Of a stretch of 64,000 bases of DNA, positions 17,072 to 25,437 are shown piece after piece. The notes under the pieces are model-generated. The model did not search any database. It was not told where the DNA came from and saw only the letters and a list, made by a program, of their open reading frames with translations. The DNA comes from Neptunitalea chrysea (GTDB taxonomy: Bacteria > Bacteroidota > Bacteroidia > Flavobacteriales > Flavobacteriaceae). Position 1 is the stretch's first letter; each line of letters starts with the position of its first letter. The stretch lies in assembly GCF_027924145.1 (NCBI RefSeq), contig NZ_BRVP01000016.1, positions 23,700 through 87,699 of the forward strand, written 5' to 3'. Both the position numbers and the translations under genes were made by a program.

Positions 17072-17884
17072 TTAAAGACGGTATAATGTCCATGATAAAT
17101 CAACATACCAACTAACACCTGCACAATTAACATTAGTAAAATTAAGGTCACCTGTAGTGCTATCAACAGTACCTGTAGCAGCTCCTCCATCTGATCCTGT
17201 TACAGGATTAGAAGCTTGGTATTGCCAATCTGTAATGGTTAAATCACCACAAACATCTGAGAATTCAAACCAGTACCAGCTTGCAAATGTTGGTAAATAG
17301 TCTGAATGGTACGTACCAGGTTCAACTTCTGTAATAGTTACATAATTTGTGCCGCTACTGAAGTAGATAGCATAGTCTCCAGCTAAAGCAGATTCACATA
17401 AGTAATTAATTGTAACAGCACAAGTGGCAGTTATACCATTAGCAACTACATTTCCGTTGCTAGTAACCTGAGTAATATTTAATACAAGTACTGGTGACTC
17501 ATCTAACGGAGGTGTAATACCATCTGTTAAGATAGTAATAGGTAAGTTGTCAATATAGTTTTGACCTTCTGTTAAGGTAAATGTAGTAACACTTAAAGGA
17601 GCGTAATTTACATCAGCTACAGCGGTAGAGGAAGCATCTACTGAAACTGAAAAAGTAACATCATCAGTCATTGTCATTGAAGTTGGTCCAACAACTTCCA
17701 TATCTAGAGAGAAAGGATATTCGTCTCCTGTAGCAGTAAAGTTAGCCGCAGCAGTTGTAGATGTAAAACCAACTAAGTTTGGTCCTTGATCATATCCATC
17801 AGTGTCAACAGTATCATCTACAAGACATGACGTAGCCATAGATGCACATGTAATCATTAGTAAAAATTTATAAACTCTTTTCAT
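17072..17884 (-). CDS. Surface lipoprotein with Calx-beta-like sandwich, SusCD-associated
   Basis: A lipoprotein signal with lipobox ATSC is at residues 1-20. The region from about residue 35 to 160 is a beta-sandwich of Calx-beta type (TFSVSVDASSTAVADVNYA, EGQNYIDNLPITI), and the C-terminal 100 residues are a separate beta-rich module with four cysteines in the whole mature protein. It lies 14 bases after the SusD-like gene and 30 bases before the other lipoprotein, so all four genes form one operon. It probably sits on the cell surface beside SusD. The ligand is unknown. Confidence 0.7.
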   Translation of the reverse strand: MKRVYKFLLMITCASMATSCLVDDTVDTDGYDQGPNLVGFTSTTAAANFTATGDEYPFSLDMEVVGPTSMTMTDDVTFSVSVDASSTAVADVNYAPLSVTTFTLTEGQNYIDNLPITILTDGITPPLDESPVLVLNITQVTSNGNVVANGITATCAVTINYLCESALAGDYAIYFSSGTNYVTITEVEPGTYHSDYLPTFASWYWFEFSDVCGDLTITDWQYQASNPVTGSDGGAATGTVDSTTGDLNFTNVNCAGVSWYVDLSWTLYRL

Positions 17885-17898
17885 CTTAATTTTTTTAA

Positions 17899-19389
17899 TT
17901 AGTTATGCCAAAAAATGTACTCTGTAAACTCATCTGGTTGATCTGGTAGATTACCTGCGTTACCAGTAATCTCAGATGTAGGGTAAGATAATCTTACAGG
18001 TCTGTCGGCGTTAGTATTATTTAACGGAACAGGAATACCTGAAGGGAAACCAGTTCTGTTATATTCTATCCAAGACTCATGTGCGTTAGTACCATTTAAC
18101 GCTAACCATTTTTGAGTAATAATTGCTTCAATTTTATCTGTGTCAGGAGTAGCAGCCCATGATACATTTGCTATACCTTGAGCATAGTAAGTAGATGCTC
18201 CAGTAGCTCCTAAATAATCAAAAGATGCAGAAATACCAGCTTCATACATTGCTTGTGCGTCACCAGTCATGAAATTTCTTTGAATAGCTTCAGCTTGTAA
18301 GAAATAAGACTCAGCTAATAACATTACAGGTGCATCTTGTTCTGGAGAAGAAACTAATGAAGGCCCTAATAAAGAAACTTGATCAGAAACATATAGTCCT
18401 GTAGGGTAATCTAATAACCCTTGTGGTACACCTAAATGTGTTCCTGTTGAAGGTACAGAATATAGGTAATCAATTCTAGAGTCATTGGTATCTTCTAAAT
18501 AACCAATAATGTAGTCAGAAGCACAAGTAGCTAACATGTTGTTAGTGTCCTCACCAGCAACAGATAAACCGTAATCAGCGTAAAAAGGAGACTGCTTGTT
18601 CTCATCGTTTTCATATCCTGGGTTAGCAACAACGTCTGCAGAAATAAAACCAGAACCTTCAGACATAATATCAGCAATACCAGAAGTAATGTCAGCTTGT
18701 TTGCTTGTTACATCAGACTGTCTGATTAAGATTCTTAATTTAACAGTGTTAGCAAACTGAATCCATGAAGTCATATCTCCACCAAAAATGATATCATCAT
18801 CTCCAGGAACTTCATCATCGCTATCAGTAGCTTTAATTAAAGCAATAGCGTTATCTATTTTTACGATTAAATCATCATATATAGTTTGTGCATCATCATA
18901 AGCTGGAGTTGGGTTATTACCTCTTTCAAGTGCTTCAGAGTAAGGGATGTCACCGTATGTATCAACTAAAGTTTGGAAATGGTATGCTTGCATGATTTCT
19001 GCAATACCAATATAGTTGTCATAGATAGAATTCTCATCTTCTACATATAAATCACACAAGACCTCATATTGTTTTAACGTATTTGCGTAAGTCGCGTTCC
19101 ATATTCTACCGTAGAAAGCAGCACTTACACTATAGTTAAACTCGTCATAATACCATGAGTATTCATCAGATTGACTCCAGTTAACCATAAATAGATTACC
19201 TAAAGTGTTTGTGTATCTATCAGCTAGATTGTAACTAACAGAATATTTTTGTGCTACCGGCAAAATTAAATCTGGTGCAACATCTGTAGGGTTATTTGGA
19301 TCATCGTTAATCGCCAAATAATCGTCACTACAAGACCCTAGCATGATTAATGCTAGTGAAATTTGAATATATTTAAAATATCTTTTCAT
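17899..19389 (-). CDS. SusD/RagB-family nutrient-binding outer membrane lipoprotein (SusD-like_2)
   Basis: SusD-type lipoproteins cover the SusC pore and capture the nutrient. The lipobox LGSC ends at cysteine 20. Family features are the early DDPNNPTDVAPDLILPVAQ, the TPR-like helix WNATYANTLKQYEVLCDLY, and VDTYGDIPYSEALERGNNP near residue 140. The C-terminal AESYFLQAEAIQRNF and ALNGTNAHESWIEYNRTGFP are typical of the SusD-like_2 branch. It is 496 residues and follows susC by 43 bases. This branch is often linked to peptide or other non-starch nutrients, but with no hydrolase nearby the substrate stays open. Confidence 0.93.
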   Translation of the reverse strand: MKRYFKYIQISLALIMLGSCSDDYLAINDDPNNPTDVAPDLILPVAQKYSVSYNLADRYTNTLGNLFMVNWSQSDEYSWYYDEFNYSVSAAFYGRIWNATYANTLKQYEVLCDLYVEDENSIYDNYIGIAEIMQAYHFQTLVDTYGDIPYSEALERGNNPTPAYDDAQTIYDDLIVKIDNAIALIKATDSDDEVPGDDDIIFGGDMTSWIQFANTVKLRILIRQSDVTSKQADITSGIADIMSEGSGFISADVVANPGYENDENKQSPFYADYGLSVAGEDTNNMLATCASDYIIGYLEDTNDSRIDYLYSVPSTGTHLGVPQGLLDYPTGLYVSDQVSLLGPSLVSSPEQDAPVMLLAESYFLQAEAIQRNFMTGDAQAMYEAGISASFDYLGATGASTYYAQGIANVSWAATPDTDKIEAIITQKWLALNGTNAHESWIEYNRTGFPSGIPVPLNNTNADRPVRLSYPTSEITGNAGNLPDQPDEFTEYIFWHN

Positions 19390-19432
19390 AATTTGTATAA
19401 TTTCTTCTTTCTAAATATTAGTGAAACCTCAA

Positions 19433-22400
19433 TTAAAATTCAACATTTAAATTAACACCAAATGTTCTTGTAGGAGGTGATTGGCTATATCCACCAATAC
19501 CTATAGCATTACTATTGGAGTTGTTGAATTCAGGATCTGAAAATCTATTTTCTTTTGGTAACCAAGTTAAAAGGTTTCTAGCAACAAGACCTAAAGATAA
19601 TTTATTAATGAAAGTACCGTCTAATAATTTTGGAGAAAAAGAATAGTTTAATGCTAATTCTCTTAATTTAACAGCAGTAGCATCAAAAACATAGTTTTCT
19701 GTAATTAGGTTATAATGGTCTGTCCAGTAAGACTGCAAACCTCCGGTAACAGCAATATTTGTGTTTTCTACATAAACAGGATTGTCACTAGTACCTGTGT
19801 TAATAACAGAATTAGGAAGCACAAAATCTTGTCTGTTAGCAGAAACAGAAGCCATAGATCTACCTGTGAATTCCATTCTATCAGCAAGTTGAGAATAATA
19901 AACGTGACCTGTTCTGTAATCTAAGGTGGCAGATAAAGTAAATCCTTTATATTTCATAACAGAAACTAAACCAACTGTATAATCAGGAGTAGTTTTACCC
20001 AAGTTTTTAAGATCGCCAATAATTGGTCTTCCTGTGTCAGCATCAATTACAATACGTCCTTGGTCATCTCTTTCGTAAGATATTCCTTTAATCTGAGGGA
20101 ATGCCTCACCTTCAACAGCATATACACCAACTGATCCGTTAGTTGATACAGCAGTTTCTGTAACACCATCTGAAATTTCGTTAACTACAGTTTCTTGGTG
20201 TGTAATGTTAAGATTTAAATTCCAAGAAAAATCTTGGGTTTTTAAAACGGTACCATTTAAACTTAGTTCAAGACCATTGTTTTCTAATTCTCCAATGTTG
20301 GTTAAGTAAGAAGTAGCACCCGAAGCATAAGAAGGAGTAATAGCAGTAATAAGATCTGTAGTGATAATTTTATATGCACTTGCAGTTACGTTCAATCTGT
20401 TTTTGAATAGACTTAAATCTAAAGTAATCTCACTTGTGTTTAATTTCTCTTTCTTAATGTTTTCATCAATTGTTTGACTACTAAGTGCAAAACCAGCAAG
20501 ATCACCGAAAGGGAATCCGCTAGAAGAACTATAAGTTTCGTTAATTCTGTAAGCGCTTAAGTCGTTATAAACTGTAGAGTTGTTAACGGAAAGCTTAGCA
20601 AATGATAATATATCAGATTTTAATGATTCAACTGCATCAGTTAATACAAAAGAAATACCTCCCCCTGGATATAGGTAATTGTTATCTCCTTTACTTAGAG
20701 TAGATGTATAATCGTAACGTGCACTTACATTAGCATATAACCATTTTTTATAACCTAAAGTTATATCACTTAAGAAAGCATATCTTCTAGTGTGGGCTTC
20801 GTCTACTACTACATCAGGGGTACCTGTTCCGTTAGATACATCATAGAATCCAGGAATACTTAAGTTGTTTGCCTGAATTGCGTTATAATGGTAGTGGTAG
20901 GTGTTTTGAGTAGTACCAACAATAGTCTTTAAATTAAAATCATCATTTAAGTCAAAAGTACCAGTAGCTAATAAATCTGCTGTATATGTCAGTGCCTGAG
21001 AAGAATTATCAACTACAAAAGAAGAAACTGCATCTGGTCTAGAAGCAAAAGCAATCATATCGTCAGTAGAATACGTTTGCTCAGCTCTCCATTCTTTGCC
21101 ATGCCCTTGAACTTTGTTAAGTCCTAATCTTACCACAACGTTTAACCACTTGTAAGGATCCCAAGAACCACTTAAGTTAGCCGTGAATCTGTCAGTCCAG
21201 TCATTGTTTCTATTTGTGTCAAGTGCCCAGTAAGGGTTTTGGTAATAACCGTTGTAGTATCCGTTAGGAGAAGAATAAAAATCGTTTCTCCAATCACTAT
21301 ATCTGCTTAACGGAATGTTAGCAGGAGTGTTTAATATAAACCAGTATAAAGGTCTGTCTTGAGAACCAATAGTGCTACCTACTACGCTTGTTTCATCTCT
21401 GTAGTAGTTTGTGTTTAAGTTTAATGTTAAGTTTCCAATAGTTTTAGAAGCATTAACTCTAAACATAGTTTTTTCAAAAGTATCTTTTGGTACAGTACCA
21501 GTTGTACTTTGCTTACCTATAGAAGCATAGAAAGACGAAGTTTCGTCTCCACCACTAAAATAAACAGTGTTTTGATAAGTTTCACCAGTGTTATAAAAAT
21601 CACGTAAGTTATTAGCTATAGGAGCATATTTAACTGACTGGTAAGATCCATCAGAGAATGTTGGTCCAATTTGACGCATAGTACCGTCAAATCTTGGTCC
21701 CCAGTTGGTGTTTTCAATTGGGTTATAATCTCCTTGCCATCCAGAGCCATATTCAGTTTGGAATTCTGGCATATAAGATACTTCTTCAAATGTAGCTACA
21801 GAATTTAAACCAACTGTAAACTTTTTGTTTTTATTACCTTTTTTAGTTGTAACAACTAAAACTCCATTACCTGCTGATGATCCATATAGTACAGCGGCAG
21901 AAGCACCTTTAAGAACGTTAATGCTCTCAATGTCATTTGGGTTTAACGCATCAAAAGCATTTTGGTTTGTTAAAGACCCGTCAATAACAACGGCAGCTTC
22001 GTTAGAAGCAGAAATAGAAGTTAAACCTCTCAAGATAACCTGAGTAGAAGGCTTAACACCGTTGTTTTGAATGTTAATTTGTAAACCAGCAACTTTACCT
22101 ACTAAACCAGAAGAAGCAGTTGTAGGTTGAACCATATTCATAACTTCTGAATCTACAGTTTCAGTGTTGTAAATAAGCTCTCTTCTTTCTTTTTTAATAC
22201 CAAATCCTACTACAACAACTTCGTCTAAAGTCTGCGCGTCTAAACTTAACGTAACGTCAATTGTAGTTTGGTTACTAACTGTTATTTCTTGTGTTTTAAA
22301 ACCAACATAAGTAAAAACTAAAACTTCACCAGTAGAAGCGGTGATTTCATATTTTCCATCAAAATCGGTTTGAGTACCGATACTCTTTCCTTTGATTTGA

Positions 22401-22531
22401 ACGGTTGCCCCTGGAAGAGGTAGTCCGTCTCCATCTAAAACAGTACCAGTGATTGTTTTTTCTTGTGCAAAACCAAGCTGCACAATTAACACTAGTAAAA
22501 GTGTTAAGAATCCACTAAACTTTGTTCTCAT
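19433..22531 (-). CDS. SusC/RagA-family TonB-linked outer membrane transporter
   Basis: This is the outer membrane pore of the SusCD pair, powered by TonB. After a signal peptide ending in GFAQ, residues about 24-105 are a carboxypeptidase-regulatory-like domain (TITGTVLDGDGLPLPGATV). The TonB box region LDEVVVVGFG is near residue 103, the plug domain follows (VAGLQINIQNNG, INVLKGASAAVLYGSSAGNG), and the barrel ends in an aromatic residue (VNLNVEF). The length of 1032 residues is normal for SusC. It is the first gene of a four-gene operon. Upstream, TTG and GATTTTTG (22568-22561, minus) 20 bases apart form a weak promoter. Confidence 0.96.
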   Translation of the reverse strand: MRTKFSGFLTLLLVLIVQLGFAQEKTITGTVLDGDGLPLPGATVQIKGKSIGTQTDFDGKYEITASTGEVLVFTYVGFKTQEITVSNQTTIDVTLSLDAQTLDEVVVVGFGIKKERRELIYNTETVDSEVMNMVQPTTASSGLVGKVAGLQINIQNNGVKPSTQVILRGLTSISASNEAAVVIDGSLTNQNAFDALNPNDIESINVLKGASAAVLYGSSAGNGVLVVTTKKGNKNKKFTVGLNSVATFEEVSYMPEFQTEYGSGWQGDYNPIENTNWGPRFDGTMRQIGPTFSDGSYQSVKYAPIANNLRDFYNTGETYQNTVYFSGGDETSSFYASIGKQSTTGTVPKDTFEKTMFRVNASKTIGNLTLNLNTNYYRDETSVVGSTIGSQDRPLYWFILNTPANIPLSRYSDWRNDFYSSPNGYYNGYYQNPYWALDTNRNNDWTDRFTANLSGSWDPYKWLNVVVRLGLNKVQGHGKEWRAEQTYSTDDMIAFASRPDAVSSFVVDNSSQALTYTADLLATGTFDLNDDFNLKTIVGTTQNTYHYHYNAIQANNLSIPGFYDVSNGTGTPDVVVDEAHTRRYAFLSDITLGYKKWLYANVSARYDYTSTLSKGDNNYLYPGGGISFVLTDAVESLKSDILSFAKLSVNNSTVYNDLSAYRINETYSSSSGFPFGDLAGFALSSQTIDENIKKEKLNTSEITLDLSLFKNRLNVTASAYKIITTDLITAITPSYASGATSYLTNIGELENNGLELSLNGTVLKTQDFSWNLNLNITHQETVVNEISDGVTETAVSTNGSVGVYAVEGEAFPQIKGISYERDDQGRIVIDADTGRPIIGDLKNLGKTTPDYTVGLVSVMKYKGFTLSATLDYRTGHVYYSQLADRMEFTGRSMASVSANRQDFVLPNSVINTGTSDNPVYVENTNIAVTGGLQSYWTDHYNLITENYVFDATAVKLRELALNYSFSPKLLDGTFINKLSLGLVARNLLTWLPKENRFSDPEFNNSNSNAIGIGGYSQSPPTRTFGVNLNVEF

Positions 22532-22647
22532 TTTTTAAAATTATTTGAATTAGCTGGCATCAAAAATCTTAAATAGTTGTTAAATATCCAATTTTTTGTT
22601 TAGAAAATTTTAATAATTAAAGTTTTGTGAATTACTTAATGGAAAAA

Positions 22648-24321
22648 TTAGAAGAATGTAGAATAACTGATATGTATTTTAGAATTGTTTAATTTTTCAT
22701 CAGTTTCATTTGTTAACCCAATGGCGTAATTTAGTTTAAAAATGCTAGTTTTCTTAATAATTCCTATTCCAAGTCCTAAGCCAAACAGGTGGTTTTTGGT
22801 GGATGTTTTTTTGTTTTCAAAGTAGCAAAAATCGGTGATGGAGTGTATGTATAAATTTTTAGATAATAAGCTTCGGTATTCTATGTTAGTTACCGTGTAA
22901 AAATTAGCTGAAATGCTGTTTTCGTCAAATCCTCTTATGCTATTTATGCCGCCCAAAAGATACTGTTCATTCTCTAGATAGTTTTTAGAAAGTAGTGTTT
23001 GGGTGTTGTTTTGAGTGAATAATTTAGAGTTTTCTGTAATATTAAATTGGTGATACGTGTTAAATTCTATGGTTTGCTGTGGGGTTGTTGTGTTGTTAGT
23101 TTTGCGATAGCCGGTTGATGTGATTAGCGATAATTGTTTGGTTTGTGTTAGAGGGTTTAATGTTGGGTTTTCACTATAAGTGTAGCTTAGTCCGTATAAC
23201 GTTGTGGTGTAATCTGCAAGGGTTTGAGTGTTGCTGTCTGAAAGGGTGTTGGTTGATTTTATTTGTTGGTATACTCCTCCTAGGTGGTTATTGGTTTTAA
23301 TGGTGTATGAGGGATTGAGTTTGGTTGTTGTGGTGGCATATGTGCTGTCTTGTTTTAATATATTTAAAGAGGTGTTTAAGGATATAGGGGTGTTGAAAAG
23401 GTACGGGAAATTACCTGATGCTGTAAAAGTGCTTTGCGATTCTCCTGTGTTTTTCCAGTATATTTTTATTTCTTCTCCTGTGTTTAGGTTGTTTGTGAGC
23501 TGTATGTTAACGGTTCCGTTAAAGGTTAGTTTGTTGGTTTCTTCGTTGGTGCTAAATCCTAAATAACCATCAAAATAGTTGCTGGTGGTTTTGTTTATAT
23601 ATAAGTATAGTTTGGTGGTGTCTTTGGTGAATAGAATTTCTGAGTTTTTCTGTATGGAGGCAAAAGTGAGTTGATTGATTAATTCTGTTTTGGTTTTCGT
23701 TTCTTCAATGCTTAAGGTATTTCCTTTTTTGAGTCTTGCGTAATAGGATAGAAAGCTTTTAGGGAAATTTGTATAGCCTTTAATTAAGATGGTGTCTATT
23801 TTTCGTTTTTCAACAGGTGTTGTTTTAATTGTTGTTGTTAGTGAATCTTTAGATGTGTATAGGTTGGTTAGTGTTACTTTGGTGAAAAGGTAGCCTTTTT
23901 GATCTAATACTTTTGTGAGGTTGTTTAGTTGGGTTGTTAAATTTTCTGGTGTTGTTAGGATTGGGAATTTTATGTTGTGGAAGTATTGGTTGATGTTTGG
24001 CTGAGAACTGTTTAAGATTATGGTGTTAATTTTGTTGTTTGTTGAGATGTAATAATGGTAGATATTGTTTGTTTGTGATAATGAGTCTATTTTGTGGCTG
24101 TAAAATCCGTGTTCTTCGAGTTTAGATAGAAATGTTTTTACTTCTTGTTGAAGTGATTTAATGTTGTTGTGTTTTTGGGTGTAGTTGATTTCTATGTTAT
24201 TTTGTTTGAGTGTTGTACTGTCTGCTATTTTTATTCCAAGTGTTAGTTCTTGTGATAGGGCTGGGTGATAGGTGAAGAGCATGCAAGATAGTAGTAGTGT
24301 GTTTTTTATAAGTGCTTGCAT
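22648..24321 (-). CDS. Omp85/BamA-TamA-type outer membrane protein with POTRA-like N-terminus
   Basis: The product has a signal peptide (MQALIKNTLLLSCML, cut after LSQ), a periplasmic part with POTRA-like repeats (LEEHGFYSHKIDSL, KVLDQKGYLFTKVTL, DTILIKGYTNFPKSFLSYY) and a C-terminal barrel ending in YSTFF. The motif GGINSIRGFDENSISA, about 100 residues before the end, matches the conserved loop-6 RGF motif of Omp85 proteins. Members insert or translocate outer membrane proteins; at 557 residues this one is shorter than BamA. The coding strand is very poor in G and rich in A, T and C, giving many Thr, Asn, Lys and Ser codons, unlike its neighbours. The start at 24321 is chosen by the signal peptide. 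Confidence 0.82.
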   Translation of the reverse strand: MQALIKNTLLLSCMLFTYHPALSQELTLGIKIADSTTLKQNNIEINYTQKHNNIKSLQQEVKTFLSKLEEHGFYSHKIDSLSQTNNIYHYYISTNNKINTIILNSSQPNINQYFHNIKFPILTTPENLTTQLNNLTKVLDQKGYLFTKVTLTNLYTSKDSLTTTIKTTPVEKRKIDTILIKGYTNFPKSFLSYYARLKKGNTLSIEETKTKTELINQLTFASIQKNSEILFTKDTTKLYLYINKTTSNYFDGYLGFSTNEETNKLTFNGTVNIQLTNNLNTGEEIKIYWKNTGESQSTFTASGNFPYLFNTPISLNTSLNILKQDSTYATTTTKLNPSYTIKTNNHLGGVYQQIKSTNTLSDSNTQTLADYTTTLYGLSYTYSENPTLNPLTQTKQLSLITSTGYRKTNNTTTPQQTIEFNTYHQFNITENSKLFTQNNTQTLLSKNYLENEQYLLGGINSIRGFDENSISANFYTVTNIEYRSLLSKNLYIHSITDFCYFENKKTSTKNHLFGLGLGIGIIKKTSIFKLNYAIGLTNETDEKLNNSKIHISYSTFF

Positions 24322-24462
24322 GGCTTTGTGTTGTTGTTTTGTTTTAGTGGTTATAACGTTTCTTGTTGGTAAAGTTATATAGAAAATCAAGATAATTTTT
24401 TTTAAAGGAGTGTTTCTTTAAGGATGGGAATAATAAAGGTGTGAAAATTAATCGATTAAGAT

Positions 24463-24492
24463 TTGAATAATTGAAAATAATTTTTACCTTTG
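24463..24492 (+). promoter_or_regulatory. Promoter of the ribosomal protein cluster (rpsL)
   Basis: TTG at 24463-24465 and TACCTTTG at 24485-24492, 19 bases apart, match the Bacteroidetes consensus closely. A 55-base leader follows. Confidence 0.7.
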
Positions 24493-24497
24493 CCACC

Positions 24498-24509
24498 CTC
24501 TAAAAAGAG
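24498..24509 (+). promoter_or_regulatory. 5' hairpin element of the rpsL leader
   Basis: CTCTAAAAAGAG begins five bases after the -7 box and can form a four-pair hairpin at or near the 5' end of the message. The same 12 bases at the same spacing follow the ffh promoter at 60997-61008. Confidence 0.45.
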
Positions 24510-24547
24510 AGTTTATTTAAAATTAAATGTTTATTGTAAAGTAAATT

Positions 24548-24928
24548 ATGCCAACAATTTCACAATTAGTACGAAAAGGAAGAGTCAGTATTACTAAGAA
24601 GAGTAAATCGGCTGCTTTGGATTCGTGTCCTCAAAGAAGAGGTGTTTGTACGCGTGTTTACACAACAACTCCTAAGAAACCGAACTCAGCGATGCGTAAA
24701 GTAGCGCGTGTTCGTTTAACGAATGGAAATGAAGTGAACGCATACATCCCAGGAGAGGGACACAATTTACAGGAGCACTCGATAGTATTAGTAAGAGGCG
24801 GAAGGGTAAAAGATTTACCAGGGGTAAGGTATCACATTGTTCGTGGTGCTTTAGATACCGCTGGTGTTCAAGGTAGAACGCAACGTAGATCAAAATACGG
24901 AGCAAAACGCCCAAAAGATAAAAAGTAA
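24548..24928 (+). CDS. rpsL: 30S ribosomal protein S12
   Basis: S12 lines the decoding centre and is the site of classic streptomycin-resistance changes. [12 protein letters not shown] at the start and [17 protein letters not shown] near residue 40 are diagnostic; the lysine of PKKPNS has its wild-type identity, so no resistance change is seen there. It is 126 residues, first gene of the cluster, preceded by a strong promoter and no Shine-Dalgarno sequence. Confidence 0.99.
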   Translation: MPTISQLVRKGRVSITKKSKSAALDSCPQRRGVCTRVYTTTPKKPNSAMRKVARVRLTNGNEVNAYIPGEGHNLQEHSIVLVRGGRVKDLPGVRYHIVRGALDTAGVQGRTQRRSKYGAKRPKDKK

Positions 24929-24950
24929 TCATAACTTTTAATTAGAAGAA

Positions 24951-25427
24951 ATGAGAAAAAGACAGGCGAAAAAAAGACCACTTTTACCGGATCCAAAATT
25001 TAATGATCAATTAGTTACACGTTTTGTTAATAACTTAATGTGGGACGGTAAGAAGTCGGTTGCTTTTAAAGTGTTCTACGATGCGATTGAAATTGTAGAT
25101 CAAAAGAAAAACGACGAAGAAAAAACTGCTTTAGAGATTTGGAAAGATGCGTTATCTAATGTGATGCCTCACGTTGAAGTGAGAAGTCGTAGAGTCGGAG
25201 GTGCTACGTTTCAAATTCCTATGCAGATTAGACCAGATAGAAAAATCTCTATGGCTATGAAGTGGTTGATTGGGTATGCTCGTAAGAGAAATGAGAAATC
25301 AATGGCTCAGAGGTTGGCTTCAGAAATCTTAGCTGCAGCGAAAGAAGAAGGTGCTGCTGTTAAGAAAAGAGTTGATACTCATAAAATGGCTGAAGCGAAT
25401 AAAGCATTCTCACACTTTAGATTCTAA
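24951..25427 (+). CDS. rpsG: 30S ribosomal protein S7
   Basis: S7 nucleates assembly of the 30S head and contacts E-site t[22 protein letters not shown] and the later segment [17 protein letters not shown] near residue 78 are typical. It is 158 residues and lies 22 bases after rpsL, in str-operon order. The upstream sequence is A-rich (agaaatg) without a Shine-Dalgarno motif. Confidence 0.99.
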   Translation: MRKRQAKKRPLLPDPKFNDQLVTRFVNNLMWDGKKSVAFKVFYDAIEIVDQKKNDEEKTALEIWKDALSNVMPHVEVRSRRVGGATFQIPMQIRPDRKISMAMKWLIGYARKRNEKSMAQRLASEILAAAKEEGAAVKKRVDTHKMAEANKAFSHFRF

Positions 25428-25437
25428 AATATAAAAA

